A DNA stretch of 58,126 nucleotides, taken from Hydrogenophilales bacterium (GTDB taxonomy: Bacteria > Pseudomonadota > Gammaproteobacteria > Burkholderiales > Thiobacillaceae). The stretch covers positions 1-58,126 of the forward strand of contig JAGXGM010000039.1 in NCBI GenBank assembly GCA_024636675.1, in the 5' to 3' direction. Below the pieces are notes generated by a model, which ran no database searches, was not told the origin of the DNA, and was given only the letters and a program-made list of their open reading frames with translations. Numbering within the stretch: position 1 is the first letter of the stretch; each line of letters opens with the position of its first letter. The translations under genes and the position numbers were made by a program. Shown here piece by piece: positions 44,261 through 54,698 of the stretch.

Positions 44261-44597
44261 GGCGTGCAGGATAACGGCTTACGCCCGGCACGGTTCATGC
44301 ACAGTCATCAGCGTTTCATAAATTTTTTTCGATAACCCTATTGACGACAGAAGGTTTATATAACTCTTTGATATAAATGATGTAAGTGGAATGGCTACTT
44401 TTTGTGCCGTGAGGCTTTTCCCTTTGTGGGCGGGTATTTAGGGGGGGTGGCAGGCAGTTCCTAACAGACTTATCCACACCAATTGTGGAGAACTCGCGAG
44501 AAGCCGGCAAAATCACCGCTCTGCGCAATTGGTGCTTGCCGAAACCCGCATGCGGGGGCTACATTTCGCCTGGTGTTTTCATTTGGAGTGGTATTCA
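44261..44597. other. 337-bp divergent xseA/exbB promoter region with AT-rich block and DnaA box
   Basis: No gene is supported. The stretch 44310-44400 is clearly AT-rich compared with its neighbours. A consensus DnaA box, TTATCCACA, is at 44470-44478, with an imperfect inverted partner TGTGGAGAA at 44485-44493. A run of seven G lies nearby at 44440-44446. The exbB promoter is expected in this region, but I could not identify a clear -35/-10. Confidence 0.55.
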
Positions 44598-45203
44598 GTG
44601 TTTGCGATTATTGAGGCGGCCGGTTGGCCGATATGGCCGTTGATCCTGGCGTCGGTTGTCGCCGTGGCCATCATCATCGAACGCGTTTACAGCCTGCGCA
44701 CCCAGGAAGTCGCACCCCCCAGTCTGCTGCTGGAGACGATCCAGAGCTACCAGGAACACGGCGTGACGCAGGAACTCGTTACGCGGCTGGCCGACGGTTC
44801 GGCAATGGGCCGGGTTTTTGCCACCGCGCTGAAAAATGCCCATAACTCGCGCGAGATCATGAAGGAGTCGATCGAGGAAGCCGGGCGCGCCGTCACCCAC
44901 GATCTCGACCGTTTCCTGACCTCGCTCGGCACCATCGCCAGCATGGCGCCGTTGCTGGGCCTGCTGGGCACGGTGATCGGCATGATCGAAATCTTCGGCG
45001 CCCAGACCGGCGGCGGCACCAACCCCGGCCAACTGGCGCACGGCATTTCGATCGCGCTGTACAACACGGCGTTCGGCCTGATCGTGGCGATCCCGGCGAT
45101 GATCTTCTATCGCTACTTCCGCAACAAGGTGGAATCGCTGGTGGTCGACATGGAGCAGCAGGCGATCAAACTGGTGGAAATCGTCCACGGCGAAAGGAAG
45201 TAA
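44598..45203 (+). CDS. exbB: ExbB/TolQ/MotA-type proton channel
   Basis: 201 residues from a GTG at 44598, which has a GGAG ribosome site and gives the usual short start (MFAIIEAAGWPIWPLIL). Three membrane helices are visible, at about 10-29, 110-135 and 155-175. The pore-lining region has TIASMAPLLGLLGTVIGMIEIF. It converts proton-motive force to energy for outer-membrane transport with ExbD. Starts further upstream are not preceded by a ribosome site. Confidence 0.9.
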   Translation: MFAIIEAAGWPIWPLILASVVAVAIIIERVYSLRTQEVAPPSLLLETIQSYQEHGVTQELVTRLADGSAMGRVFATALKNAHNSREIMKESIEEAGRAVTHDLDRFLTSLGTIASMAPLLGLLGTVIGMIEIFGAQTGGGTNPGQLAHGISIALYNTAFGLIVAIPAMIFYRYFRNKVESLVVDMEQQAIKLVEIVHGERK

Positions 45204-45210
45204 GCCTGTC

Positions 45211-45627
45211 ATGAACTTTCGTAGAGGCCGCCGTGAGGACTATCCGGAAATCAACCTGATTCCGTTCATCGACATCCTGCTCGTCATCGTGATTTTCCTG
45301 GCGGTGACCACCACCTACACGCGTTTTGCCGAACTCAAGATCAATCTGCCGACCAGCAGCGCCGAGCAGACGCCGACCCCGCCCAAGCAGATCGAGGTGG
45401 CAGTGGGCGAAAGCGGCCGCTACCAGGTCGACGATACTGCGGTCGGCGAGGCGTCGGTCGACGAGCTGGCCGCCGCGCTGAAAAAAGCTGCCGGCGACCA
45501 GTCCGAACCGGTGATCGTGATCAACGCCGATGCCCGGGCCGAGCATCAATCGGTGGTGAACGTGATGGAAGCGGCGCGCCGGGTCGGCCTCACCCGCATC
45601 ACTTTCGTCACCCAGACCGCCCCTTAA
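45211..45627 (+). CDS. exbD: ExbD/TolR-family energy-transducing protein
   Basis: 138 residues. The short N-terminal cytoplasmic segment contains INLIPFIDILLVIVIFLAVTT, with the functional aspartate (Asp near residue 24) in the single membrane helix. The periplasmic part ends VVNVMEAARRVGLTRITFVTQTAP, typical of ExbD. It lies 7 nt after exbB and feeds directly into lpxK, a conserved betaproteobacterial order. Confidence 0.92.
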   Translation: MNFRRGRREDYPEINLIPFIDILLVIVIFLAVTTTYTRFAELKINLPTSSAEQTPTPPKQIEVAVGESGRYQVDDTAVGEASVDELAAALKKAAGDQSEPVIVINADARAEHQSVVNVMEAARRVGLTRITFVTQTAP

Positions 45628-45639
45628 GCGGGCGGCTCC

Positions 45640-46623
45640 TTGGTTTCCCTTCAGCATCTCTGGGCACGCAGCAGCGTGTTCACGCTGCTGCTCTCGCCCC
45701 TTGCCCTGCTGTTTTCTGCCGTGTCCGGCCTGCGTCGTCTGGCGTATCGGCGCGGCTGGCTGACGGCTGTTTCCGTCGGCGTGCCGGTGATCATCGTCGG
45801 CAACATCACCGCCGGCGGCAGCGGCAAGACGCCGCTGGTGATCTGGCTGGTGAACTGGCTGCGCGCCCAGGGCTATCGGCCGGGCGTGGTCAGCCGCGGT
45901 TATGGCGGCGCGGCGCGCGGCTGCGTCGAGGTGCAGCCCGACAGTGCGCCGGCCGAGGTGGGCGACGAACCCTTGCTGATCCATCTCAAAACGGCTGCCC
46001 CGGTGGTGGTCGGGCGCGACCGGGTGGCGGCGGCGCGCGCCCTGATGGCGCGCCATCCGGGGGTGGACGTGATCGTCTCCGACGATGGCCTGCAGCATTA
46101 CCGCCTGCAGCGTGACATCGAACTGGCCGTGATCGACGCGGCGAGCGGGCTGGGCAATGGCTGGCCGCTGCCGGCCGGGCCCTTGCGCGAACCCCGCAGC
46201 CGGCTCGACAGCGTGGATGCGGTGATCCAGGTGGTGCGGGGCGCGGTGCAGCCGCAGGATCTGCCGCGCGCATGGCGTGCCGACTACCGCGCCGGGCAGG
46301 CCTGGCGCCTGCGCGCGCCACAGGAAAAAATGGCGCTACGCGCGCTGCCGCAGCGTGACTGGCTCGCGGCGACTGGCATCGGCCGGCCGCAGGGCTTTTT
46401 CGACATGCTCGACGCGCACGGCATCCGCTTCAGCCCGCGCGCCTTCGCCGACCATCACGCATTCGGTCCGCAGGACCTGCCGCCCGCCGCCGCCGTGCTG
46501 ATGACCGAAAAGGACGCGGTAAAATGCGCGGGTTTTGCTGGAGAAGAATGGTGGGCGATGGAGCTGGTCGTCGCCCCCGAAAGCGGGTTCATCGACTGGC
46601 TCAGCACACGCCTCAAACAATAA
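45640..46623 (+). CDS. lpxK: Tetraacyldisaccharide 4'-kinase
   Basis: 327 residues from a TTG at 45640. P-loop VGNITAGGSGKTPLV (about residue 53) and SDDGLQHYRL (about 147) are LpxK signatures. It phosphorylates lipid A precursor to give lipid IVA at the inner membrane. No ATG start is available at the right place; the TTG start has only a weak ribosome site, so a start slightly further on is possible. It follows exbD by 12 nt. Confidence 0.94.
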   Translation: MVSLQHLWARSSVFTLLLSPLALLFSAVSGLRRLAYRRGWLTAVSVGVPVIIVGNITAGGSGKTPLVIWLVNWLRAQGYRPGVVSRGYGGAARGCVEVQPDSAPAEVGDEPLLIHLKTAAPVVVGRDRVAAARALMARHPGVDVIVSDDGLQHYRLQRDIELAVIDAASGLGNGWPLPAGPLREPRSRLDSVDAVIQVVRGAVQPQDLPRAWRADYRAGQAWRLRAPQEKMALRALPQRDWLAATGIGRPQGFFDMLDAHGIRFSPRAFADHHAFGPQDLPPAAAVLMTEKDAVKCAGFAGEEWWAMELVVAPESGFIDWLSTRLKQ

Positions 46624-46658
46624 CGACAAGCAACGCTTGCACATCAGGGGGAGAGGAA

Positions 46659-47774
46659 ATGGGTATGCAGAATTCTGATTGGGGCGATCGCCGTCATCCC
46701 TGCCGCTGGGAAGCCGAAACCGGAGATGCCGGTTTCTGGGTGCCCGACCGTTCCGAAATCGTCACCCAGTTCTTTACCCGCTACCTGTTCTTTTCGCTGG
46801 CGGTCATTTATTTCTCCACCCTTGAATCCGTATCCCCGGCGCTGTTCAGCATTGAATACCTGCTGATCGCGCTCGGCGTTTATTTTTTCTTCAACAGCTG
46901 GTTTTTTTATCAGGCGCTGCAGGGCGTCACGCTGTTGAAGATCCGCAGCGCCATGAGCGCCGATCTGCTGATCGTCACCCTGTGCGTGATTCACGATCCC
47001 AATCTGATTCCGCCGTCGGCGCTGGCCTTCCTGATGGTGCTGCTGGGCAACGGCATGCGTTACGGCATGCGCCTGTTCGCGGAGGTGATGGGCGGAGCGT
47101 TTCTCGGCATGGCGATCGCCTTCGCCTTGCGTTACCGGCTCGGCGGATTCGAGGTCGGTGCGGGCGATGTGTTTTTCGGCGTGTTCTGGATCACTCTGGC
47201 CCTGTACACCTACATCCTGATGGGCCGCATCGAGGAGCAGCGCCGCCAGCTCGACTACCGCAGCCGCTTCGATGCGCTGACTGGCCTGCTCAACCGCCAC
47301 GGCCTGCTGGCGGCAGCAGACTGTGTCTTCGACAAAGCGAATGCAGACATCCCGGCCACCGTCCTGTTTGCCGATCTCAACCAGTTCAAGGCGGTCAACG
47401 ACCGCTACGGCCATGGCGTGGGCGATCGCGTGCTGGCCGAGTTCGCGCAGATTTTCGGCGAATCTGCCGAAATGGGCGTATGTGGGCGCTGGGGCGGCGA
47501 CGAGTTTGTTGCTATCCTGCCGCAGCGCGATGATGTCGTCATCCGCCGGATTTTCGAGCGAATCGAATCCCGCACCGCGGCCTGGAGCAGCAGCAACGGC
47601 CTGCCCATGGCGGTGAGCCTGGGCGTCAGTCATGCCCCGCGCGATGGCCGGGATCTGAAAACGCTGTTGTCGGTCGCCGACATCCATCTTTATCAAAGCA
47701 AGTCGCAGCTCGCCGACATGGCCGGCACGGCTTCGAACCACAGGGCACTGATCAATGAACCCCAAGCTTCTTGA
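46659..47774 (+). CDS. Membrane diguanylate cyclase (GGDEF)
   Basis: 371 residues from the ATG at 46659, with a GGGAGAGG ribosome site. Five to six membrane helices (about 38-195) form an uncharacterised N-terminal sensor. The GGDEF domain follows, with an intact WGGDEF site, [13 protein letters not shown] and GHGVGDRVL. It should synthesise c-di-GMP. It interrupts the usual lpxK-Trm112-kdsB order, and its end overlaps the Trm112 gene by 20 nt, so it is expressed with the lipid A operon. Confidence 0.87.
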   Translation: MGMQNSDWGDRRHPCRWEAETGDAGFWVPDRSEIVTQFFTRYLFFSLAVIYFSTLESVSPALFSIEYLLIALGVYFFFNSWFFYQALQGVTLLKIRSAMSADLLIVTLCVIHDPNLIPPSALAFLMVLLGNGMRYGMRLFAEVMGGAFLGMAIAFALRYRLGGFEVGAGDVFFGVFWITLALYTYILMGRIEEQRRQLDYRSRFDALTGLLNRHGLLAAADCVFDKANADIPATVLFADLNQFKAVNDRYGHGVGDRVLAEFAQIFGESAEMGVCGRWGGDEFVAILPQRDDVVIRRIFERIESRTAAWSSSNGLPMAVSLGVSHAPRDGRDLKTLLSVADIHLYQSKSQLADMAGTASNHRALINEPQAS

Positions 47775-47940
47775 AATTCTCGTCTGCCCGGTTTGCAAGG
47801 GCCCGCTCCAGTGGAAAAAGTCCGTGAACGAGCTGGTCTGCCGGGCGTGTCGCCTGGCCTATCCCATTCGGGACGACATTCCGGTGATGCTGCCGGAAGA
47901 GGCGCGCGCGCTGCATCCCGACGAAATCGACAAACGCTGA
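47755..47940 (+). CDS. Trm112-family small zinc protein (YcaR type)
   Basis: 61 residues. The two Cys pairs, VCPVCKGPL and VCRACRLAY, form a zinc ribbon. [16 protein letters not shown] is a Trm112 hallmark. Its role in bacteria is unclear; the gene lies between lpxK and kdsB in many proteobacteria. It overlaps the end of the diguanylate cyclase gene by 20 nt in another frame, with kdsB starting 5 nt after it. Confidence 0.9.
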   Translation: MNPKLLEILVCPVCKGPLQWKKSVNELVCRACRLAYPIRDDIPVMLPEEARALHPDEIDKR

Positions 47941-47945
47941 ACACC

Positions 47946-48698
47946 ATGCATTTTCGCGTTGTGATTCCCGCGCGCTATGCGTCCAGCCGCCTGCCGGGCA
48001 AGCCGCTGGCAGACATCGGCGGGCGGCCGATGGTGCTGCATGTGCTGGAGCGCGCGCTGCAGGCAGGCGCCGAATCGGTCGTCGTCGCCACTGACGACGC
48101 GCGGGTGCAGCAGGCGGTCGAGGCCGCCGGCCATCAGGCCCTGATGACCTCGCCGGACCATCAGTCCGGCACCGAGCGCCTGGTCGAAGTCGCCGAAACC
48201 CTGGGCTGGGGCGACGACACCCTGGTGGTCAACGTGCAGGGCGACGAACCCCTGATCGATCCCCTGCTGATCCGCGAGGCCGCGCGCCAGCTGGTGTTGC
48301 ACGACGACGCGGTGATGGCCACGCTGGCCCATCCGATCCACGATCACGCCGATTTCATCAACCCCAACGTCGTCAAAGTGGTCGCCGACGAAGCCGGCTA
48401 CGCGTTGTACTTCAGCCGTGCGCCGATCCCCTGGCCGCGCGATGCTTTCGCTGCGCAGCAGGCGATGCCGCACGAACTCGGCGCGTTGCGCCACATCGGC
48501 CTGTATGCCTACCGCGCCGGGTTTCTGCGCATCTATGCCGGCCTGATCAGCTCGCCGCTGGAGCGCTACGAAATGCTGGAACAGCTGCGCGTGCTCGGGC
48601 ACGGCTACCGCATCAGCCTCGGCATCACCCCCAGCGCGCCGGCGCCCGGCGTGGATACGCCGGAAGACCTGGCGCGGGTGCGGGCGCTGTTTGCCTGA
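47946..48698 (+). CDS. kdsB: 3-deoxy-manno-octulosonate cytidylyltransferase
   Basis: 250 residues. [21 protein letters not shown] carries the nucleotide-binding motif, with [18 protein letters not shown] and [10 protein letters not shown] as KDO-transferase signatures. It activates KDO with CTP for lipopolysaccharide core synthesis. The ATG at 47946 is chosen; upstream in-frame starts would run into the Trm112 gene. It belongs to the exbB-adk cluster. Confidence 0.96.
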   Translation: MHFRVVIPARYASSRLPGKPLADIGGRPMVLHVLERALQAGAESVVVATDDARVQQAVEAAGHQALMTSPDHQSGTERLVEVAETLGWGDDTLVVNVQGDEPLIDPLLIREAARQLVLHDDAVMATLAHPIHDHADFINPNVVKVVADEAGYALYFSRAPIPWPRDAFAAQQAMPHELGALRHIGLYAYRAGFLRIYAGLISSPLERYEMLEQLRVLGHGYRISLGITPSAPAPGVDTPEDLARVRALFA

Positions 48699-48831
48699 GC
48701 GCGAAGCATCGCGGCCGTGTGCGATCACGGCAGGCGGTCCGCCCCGGGCCGATGGGGCGAAGGCTGCTTTGTAGCCGCTTGAATCCGCCAATAAAAAATT
48801 TTAAGTGTTGCGCGAACGAGCCTTGCCTTAG

Positions 48832-49527
<696 letters not shown>

Positions 49528-49545
49528 ATCGGGATCCCGCCCGCG

Positions 49546-49911
49546 ATGCCGCAGCAGATTGCCCCGCTGACCGATACCGAGCGCTGGATCGTTGCCAGCG
49601 CAGTGAAGGAGCGTTACGGCAGGGATGTCGAGATCCAGGATGTCGAAACCGAAATCCGCCTGCACATCGACGACCGCGAACTGACGCTGTGCCCGGGCCT
49701 TTACTGGAACGAGCGCGGCTGCCATTTCGTGCTGTCGAAAACCGGCGATTCGCGCTATCGCAGCATGTTCTTCTATCGCATCCGCGATCGCTTTTCGACC
49801 GGGCGCGAGGAATACGACGACATTGGCGACTGCGTCACCACCCTGATGAAAATGCAGGCCGACGAGGAAGCCAAGCGCCTGGCCGAGGGCGAGGCATCCG
49901 GCAGCAGCTGA
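49546..49911 (+). CDS. Conserved-looking protein of unknown function
   Basis: 121 residues, soluble, acidic at the end (DEEAKRLAEGEASGSS). The first half has VEIQDVETEIRLHIDDRELTLCPGLYW, which suggests a compact beta structure; the second has RYRSMFFYRIRDRFSTG. One pair of cysteines (TLCPG, RGCHF). It starts 18 nt after adk and ends before a terminator, so it is the last gene of the exbB-adk operon. I do not recognise a family. Confidence 0.55.
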   Translation: MPQQIAPLTDTERWIVASAVKERYGRDVEIQDVETEIRLHIDDRELTLCPGLYWNERGCHFVLSKTGDSRYRSMFFYRIRDRFSTGREEYDDIGDCVTTLMKMQADEEAKRLAEGEASGSS

Positions 49912-49921
49912 ATGATTCAAG

Positions 49922-49958
49922 CCAGCCCCGTGTTTAATTAAACCGGCTGGTTTTTTTT
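49922..49958 (+). terminator. Intrinsic terminator after the adk operon
   Basis: Six-bp stem CCAGCC (49922-49927) with GGCTGG (49945-49950) around a 17-nt loop that itself contains TTTAATTAAA, followed by eight T. It separates adk and the unknown gene from the PPi-phosphofructokinase gene. Confidence 0.78.
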
Positions 49959-49999
49959 GCAATTGACCACCCCGAAAATAACGAGGAGACAACACCATC

Positions 50000-51256
50000 A
50001 TGGCGAAAAAAATGAACGCCTTCTACGCACAGTCCGGCGGCGTGACCGCCGTCATCAACGCGTCGGCCTGCGGCGTGATCGAGACCGCGCGCAAGCACAA
50101 GGACAAGATCGGCAAGGTCTACGCCGGCCGCAACGGCATCATCGGCGCGCTGACCGAAGAGTTGATCGACACCACCAAGGAAACCGACGCCGCCATCGCC
50201 GCGCTGCGTTCCACGCCGTCGGGCGCCTTCGGCTCCTGCCGCTTCAAGCTCAAGTCGCTGGAAGCCAACAAGCGCGAATACGCACGCCTGATCGACGTAT
50301 TCAAGGCACACAACATCGGCTATTTCTTCTACAACGGCGGCGGCGATTCGGCCGATACCTGCTTCAAGATCAGCCAGTTGTCCGAGCAGATGGGCTATCC
50401 GATCCAGGCGATCCATGTGCCGAAGACCGTCGACAACGACCTGCCGATCACCGACTGCTGCCCCGGCTTCGGCTCGGTCGCCAAGTACATCGCCGTCTCC
50501 ACGCTGGAAGCCAGCTACGACGTGCGCTCGATGGCCAAGACCTCGACCAAGGTATTCGTCCTCGAAGTGATGGGCCGTCACGCCGGCTGGATCGCCGCTG
50601 CCGGCGGGCTGGTCGAGGACCACGGCATTCCGGTCGTCATCCTGTTCCCGGAAATTGAATTCGACCAGAAGAAATTCCTCGCCCGCGTCAACAAGCTGGT
50701 GAAGGAACACGGCTACTGCACCGTGGTGGTGTCCGAAGGCTGCCACTACCCGGACGGCACCTTCCTTGCCGAGCAGGGCACGCGCGACGCCTTCGGCCAC
50801 GCGCAACTGGGCGGCGCCGCGCCGGTGGTTGCCAACATGATCAAGGACGCGCTCGGCCACAAGTTCCATTGGGCCGTCGCTGACTACCTGCAGCGCGCCG
50901 CGCGCCACATCGCCTCCAAGACCGACGTCAAGCAGGCCTACGAACTCGGCAAGAAAGCCGTCGAGCTCGCGCTCGCGGGCCACAACTCGGTGATGCCGAC
51001 GGTCGACCGCATCTCCGACGAGCCCTACAAGTACAAGATCGGCATGGCCGACCTGAAGGACGTCGCCAACGTCGAGAAATTCATGCCGCGTAATTTCATC
51101 ACCAAGGATGGCTTCGGCATCACCGACAAGTGCAAGCGTTACCTGACGCCGCTGATCCAGGGCGAGGACTATCCCAAGTACAAGGACGGTCTGCCGGTGT
51201 ATGTGACGCTGAAGAACGTCGCGGTCGCGAAGAAGCTGGCCGCGTTCAAGCTTTGA
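50000..51256 (+). CDS. pfp: Pyrophosphate-dependent 6-phosphofructokinase
   Basis: 418 residues. The active site has GGGDSADT and PKTVDNDLP; the Asp after GG and the Lys in PKT are the residues that mark pyrophosphate rather than ATP as phosphoryl donor. EVMGRHAGWIAAAGG, VSEGCHYPDG and the late SGAFGSCRF fit the longer PPi-PFK group. It is reversible, so serves both glycolysis and the Calvin-cycle or gluconeogenic direction. It lies upstream of the pyrophosphatase gene, separated by one small ORF. Confidence 0.94.
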   Translation: MAKKMNAFYAQSGGVTAVINASACGVIETARKHKDKIGKVYAGRNGIIGALTEELIDTTKETDAAIAALRSTPSGAFGSCRFKLKSLEANKREYARLIDVFKAHNIGYFFYNGGGDSADTCFKISQLSEQMGYPIQAIHVPKTVDNDLPITDCCPGFGSVAKYIAVSTLEASYDVRSMAKTSTKVFVLEVMGRHAGWIAAAGGLVEDHGIPVVILFPEIEFDQKKFLARVNKLVKEHGYCTVVVSEGCHYPDGTFLAEQGTRDAFGHAQLGGAAPVVANMIKDALGHKFHWAVADYLQRAARHIASKTDVKQAYELGKKAVELALAGHNSVMPTVDRISDEPYKYKIGMADLKDVANVEKFMPRNFITKDGFGITDKCKRYLTPLIQGEDYPKYKDGLPVYVTLKNVAVAKKLAAFKL

Positions 51257-51344
51257 TCGGGCGGAGAGTGGAGGGTCGGGAGTCGAGAGTGAAAGGCGGG
51301 GGCATCGTGCTTCCAGCCGCCAACTCCAGGCTCTCGACTAACCC

Positions 51345-51557
51345 ATGACACTCGACCGCGCCAGACAACTGCTCAAAGTCCAGGCCGATTTCGGCGGCTT
51401 CTACAACGGCAATTCAGCCAAGCTGATCTTGTCCGAGGTGATGCGCGAGCACGGGCAGGATGCGGTCGATCAACTCATAAGGGAATTGGAGCTCGACCGG
51501 ATTTTCGGGTTCGAGCCGGGCACCCGGTTCGAAGGCGGGCTCGCGATGGGCAGGTAG
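51345..51557 (+). CDS. Small protein of unknown function between PPi-PFK and H+-PPase
   Basis: 70 residues: MTLDRARQLLKVQADFGGFYNGN, then a helix LILSEVMREHGQDAVDQLIRELEL. No cysteines, no signal peptide. It is predicted as two helices. It is placed 88 nt after pfp and before a terminator, and may be a regulator or subunit of one of its neighbours. I could not identify a family. Confidence 0.6.
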   Translation: MTLDRARQLLKVQADFGGFYNGNSAKLILSEVMREHGQDAVDQLIRELELDRIFGFEPGTRFEGGLAMGR

Positions 51558-51565
51558 TGATGGGG

Positions 51566-51594
51566 AACGGTGGCGCAAGCTGCCGTTTTTTTTT
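51566..51594 (+). terminator. Hairpin with T run between the small ORF and hppA
   Basis: AACGGTGGC (51566-51574), loop GCAA, GCTGCCGTT (51579-51587). The stem includes two G-U pairs. T run 51586-51594 follows. It may be a partial terminator that lowers read-through into hppA, which starts 24 nt later. Confidence 0.72.
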
Positions 51595-51617
51595 GGGGTT
51601 TTTGAGGAGACAATAAA

Positions 51618-53675
51618 ATGAATGAAGGTCTGCTGTTCGCCCTCGTGGCGGCGGTACTCGCGCTGCTCTACGGAATCATCTCGATCAAATGGATTCTGGG
51701 CCTGCCCACCGGCAACGACCGCATGCGCGAAATCGCGGCGGCCGTGCAGGAAGGCGCCTCCGCCTACCTGAACCGGCAATACACCACCATCAGCATCGTC
51801 GGCGTGATTCTGCTGATCGCGATTTTCTTCGCTCTGGGCTGGCAAACCGCCGTCGGCTTCCTGCTCGGCGCCGTGCTTTCCGGACTGACCGGCTATATCG
51901 GCATGAACGTCTCGGTGCGCGCCAACGTGCGCACCGCCGAAGCGGCATCGAAAGGCCTCAACGCCGCCCTCAACGTCGCCTTCAAAGGCGGCGCCATCAC
52001 CGGCATGCTGGTGGTCGGTCTGGGCTTGCTTGGCGTGGCCGGCTACTACGCCTTTCTTACTCTGGGAATGGGCGAGAGCACCGAGCAGGCGACCCACGCA
52101 CTGGTCGGCCTGGCCTTCGGCGGTTCGCTGATTTCCATCTTCGCCCGGCTCGGCGGCGGCATCTTCACCAAGGGCGCCGACGTCGGCGCCGACCTGGTGG
52201 GCAAGGTCGAAGCCGGCATCCCCGAGGACGATCCGCGCAACCCCGCGGTGATTGCCGACAACGTCGGCGACAACGTCGGCGACTGCGCCGGCATGGCGGC
52301 CGACCTGTTCGAGACCTACGCCGTGACCATCATCGCCACCATGCTGCTGGGCGGCCTGTTGATCACCGGCTCCCCCGAAGCGGTGATCTATCCGCTGGTG
52401 CTGGGCGGTTTCTCCATCATCGCCTCCATCATCGGCAGCTACTTCGTCAAGGCGCGCGAGGGCGGCAAGATCATGAACGCGCTGTATCGCGGCCTGATCG
52501 TGTCGGGCGTGCTGGCCGCGGTCGCGTTCTATCCCATCACCACCTGGATGCTGGGCGAGGGCGTGATGATCGAGGGCGAACTGGTGACTTCGCTGAACCT
52601 GTACTTTGCCACGCTGATCGGCCTCGGTCTGACCGCCGCCATGGTGTGGATCACCGAGTACTACACCGCGACCGAGTTCAATCCGGTGCGCCACATCGCG
52701 CAGGCGTCCACCACCGGCCACGGCACCAACGTCATCGCCGGCCTCGGCGTGTCGATGAAGTCCACCGCCGCCCCCGTGCTTGCCGTGTGTCTGGCGATCT
52801 GGAGCTCGTATGAACTGGCCGGCCTGTACGGCATCGCCATCGCCGCCACCTCGATGCTGTCGATGGCCGGCATCATCGTCGCGCTCGACGCCTACGGTCC
52901 GATCACCGACAACGCCGGTGGCATTGCCGAAATGGCCGGTCTGCCGGACAACATCCGCAACATCACCGACCCGCTCGACGCCGTCGGCAACACCACCAAG
53001 GCCGTCACCAAGGGCTACGCCATCGGCTCCGCCGGCCTCGCCGCCCTGGTGCTGTTTGCCGACTACACCCACGCCCTGAATGCCCAGGCCTTGGCGCTTG
53101 ACGCCACCGCACTCCCCCTGACCTTCGACCTGTCCAACCACATGGTCATCATCGGCCTGTTCATCGGCGGCATGGTGCCCTACCTGTTTGCGGCAATGGG
53201 AATGGAAGCGGTCGGCCGCGCCGCCGGTTCCGTGGTGGTGGAAGTGCGCCGCCAGTTCAAGTCGATCCCCGGCATCATGGCCGGCACGGCCAAACCGGAA
53301 TACGGCACCTGCGTCGACATGCTGACCAAGGCCGCGATCAAGGAAATGATCCTGCCCTCGCTGCTGCCGGTTGCGGTTCCCGTGATCGTTGGTCTCACCC
53401 TCGGCGCACAGGCCCTGGGCGGCGTGCTGGTCGGCACCATCGTCACCGGCATCTTCGTGGCGATTTCCATGACCACCGGCGGCGGTGCGTGGGACAACGC
53501 CAAGAAATACATCGAGGAAGGCAACTACGGCGGCAAGGGTTCAGAAGCGCACAAGGCTGCCGTTACTGGGGATACCGTCGGCGATCCCTACAAGGATACC
53601 GCCGGCCCGGCCGTCAACCCGCTGATCAAGATCATCAACATCGTGGCACTGCTCATCGTGCCGCTGATCGGCTAA
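51618..53675 (+). CDS. hppA: Membrane-bound proton-translocating pyrophosphatase (K+-independent type)
   Basis: 685 residues with about sixteen membrane helices. The pyrophosphate site is in [23 protein letters not shown] (about residues 190-212), followed by [20 protein letters not shown]. The residue that separates K+-dependent from K+-independent pumps reads [10 protein letters not shown], and Lys here marks the K+-independent class. It couples hydrolysis of pyrophosphate to proton pumping. The companion PPi-PFK produces or consumes the same metabolite. Confidence 0.96.
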   Translation: MNEGLLFALVAAVLALLYGIISIKWILGLPTGNDRMREIAAAVQEGASAYLNRQYTTISIVGVILLIAIFFALGWQTAVGFLLGAVLSGLTGYIGMNVSVRANVRTAEAASKGLNAALNVAFKGGAITGMLVVGLGLLGVAGYYAFLTLGMGESTEQATHALVGLAFGGSLISIFARLGGGIFTKGADVGADLVGKVEAGIPEDDPRNPAVIADNVGDNVGDCAGMAADLFETYAVTIIATMLLGGLLITGSPEAVIYPLVLGGFSIIASIIGSYFVKAREGGKIMNALYRGLIVSGVLAAVAFYPITTWMLGEGVMIEGELVTSLNLYFATLIGLGLTAAMVWITEYYTATEFNPVRHIAQASTTGHGTNVIAGLGVSMKSTAAPVLAVCLAIWSSYELAGLYGIAIAATSMLSMAGIIVALDAYGPITDNAGGIAEMAGLPDNIRNITDPLDAVGNTTKAVTKGYAIGSAGLAALVLFADYTHALNAQALALDATALPLTFDLSNHMVIIGLFIGGMVPYLFAAMGMEAVGRAAGSVVVEVRRQFKSIPGIMAGTAKPEYGTCVDMLTKAAIKEMILPSLLPVAVPVIVGLTLGAQALGGVLVGTIVTGIFVAISMTTGGGAWDNAKKYIEEGNYGGKGSEAHKAAVTGDTVGDPYKDTAGPAVNPLIKIINIVALLIVPLIG

Positions 53676-53733
53676 GCGGCTGGGTAAAGCCTGGTTGGTT
53701 AAACCAGCCAGGTCCTTTAATGCGTTAAGCTCG

Positions 53734-53757
53734 AGCCGGGATAATCCCCGGCTTTTT
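53734..53757 (+). terminator. Intrinsic terminator after hppA
   Basis: Stem AGCCGGG (53734-53740) with CCCGGCT (53747-53753), six-base loop, then five T. A second, weaker inverted repeat, CTGGTTGGTTAAACCAGCCAG, lies just before it. Confidence 0.85.
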
Positions 53758-53795
53758 CATAAAAACGCATAAACCAACCGAGAGAGGAAGAGACA

Positions 53796-53993
53796 ATGGC
53801 AAGAAATGTTTGTGGTATAGATCGCGCAGTGCGCGCAGTGGCTGGCCTCGGGCTTATCGCCTGGGCCATGCTCGATCCCGAAAGCCCGATGCTGATCGCA
53901 GGTCCGATCGGCTTTGTGCTGTTATTGACCTCGGCCTTCGCTTGGTGTCCGGTTTATCTGCCGTTCGGCTTCAAAAGCTGCAAGGCGAGGTAA
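53796..53993 (+). CDS. Small inner-membrane protein, DUF2892-like
   Basis: 65 residues with two membrane helices: VRAVAGLGLIAWAML and MLIAGPIGFVLLLTSAFAW. NVCGIDRAVRAVAG at the start and CPVYLPFGFKSC at the end are typical of DUF2892 proteins, which often follow rhodanese-like sulfur-transfer proteins. Function unknown. A ribosome site GAGAGGAAGAG precedes it, and the gene has its own terminator before lolA. Confidence 0.82.
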   Translation: MARNVCGIDRAVRAVAGLGLIAWAMLDPESPMLIAGPIGFVLLLTSAFAWCPVYLPFGFKSCKAR

Positions 53994-54021
53994 ACTTTCG
54001 CCGTATTGCAGGGTCAAGCAC

Positions 54022-54048
54022 AGTGCGCCCGCCGGGCGCACTTTTTTT
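54022..54048 (+). terminator. Intrinsic terminator between the DUF2892 gene and lolA
   Basis: Nine-bp GC stem (AGTGCGCCC at 54022-54030 and GGGCGCACT at 54034-54042), three-base loop, then a run of seven T. It ends 12 nt before the lolA start. Confidence 0.92.
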
Positions 54049-54059
54049 CGGGAAACATC

Positions 54060-54677
54060 ATGCGATTCATGCGATTCATTCCTGTACTCCTGGCGCTCGC
54101 CCTCACCGGCGCAGCCCATGCCGGTGGCGTCGATCGTCTGAAAGCCTTTATTGCCGGCGCCAAGACCGCCGAGGCAGACTTCACCCAGACCGTCGCCGAC
54201 AAGACCGGCCGCATCACCCAGCAGGCCAGCGGCAAAATGGCGTTTGCCCGCCCCGGGAAGTTTCGCTGGGATTACACCGCGCCGTACGAACAGGTGATCG
54301 TCGGCGACGGCGTCAAACTGTGGCTGTATGACGTCGACCTCGAACAGGTCACCGTCAAAGCGCTCGGCGACGTCATCGCCGGCACCCCCGCGGCGCTGCT
54401 GGCCGGCGACAACTCGATCGAGAAATACTTCAGTCTGAAAAATGCCGGCGTGGCGGGCGGCCTGGAATGGCTGGAAGCCACCCCGACCACCCGCGACACC
54501 ACCTTCGAGCGCATCCGCATGGGCTTCAAGGGCGACATCCTGGCGCAGATGGAGCTGTTCGACTTCTTCGGCCAGCGCACCACGCTCAAGCTGTCGCACT
54601 TCGTGCGCAACCCGAGCATCCCGCCGTCGCGCTTCACCTTCACCCCGCCCAAGGGCGCCGACGTCATCGGCGAGTGA
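54060..54677 (+). CDS. lolA: Outer-membrane lipoprotein carrier protein LolA
   Basis: 205 residues from the ATG at 54060, giving a signal peptide ([21 protein letters not shown]). LolA fold: a strand series with [32 protein letters not shown] and the end [25 protein letters not shown]. It carries lipoproteins across the periplasm from LolCDE to LolB. It lies upstream of rarA, as in many proteobacteria, but here a repeat array separates the two. Confidence 0.92.
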   Translation: MRFMRFIPVLLALALTGAAHAGGVDRLKAFIAGAKTAEADFTQTVADKTGRITQQASGKMAFARPGKFRWDYTAPYEQVIVGDGVKLWLYDVDLEQVTVKALGDVIAGTPAALLAGDNSIEKYFSLKNAGVAGGLEWLEATPTTRDTTFERIRMGFKGDILAQMELFDFFGQRTTLKLSHFVRNPSIPPSRFTFTPPKGADVIGE

Positions 54678-54698
54678 TTTGTAGGAGCGGCCGGGTTT

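Noticed and set aside
44440-44446. Seven-G run as a phase-variation tract for exbB
   Set aside because: It lies over 150 bp before the exbB start, outside any gene and not clearly in a promoter spacer.
44470-44493. Replication origin suggested by the DnaA box and AT-rich sequence
   Set aside because: Only one good DnaA box is present, and none of dnaA, dnaN, gyrB or parAB is near.
51414-53141. 575-residue minus-strand frame opposite hppA
   Set aside because: Gly/His/Gln/Asp-rich shadow of the strongly conserved pyrophosphatase; no recognisable domain or ribosome site.
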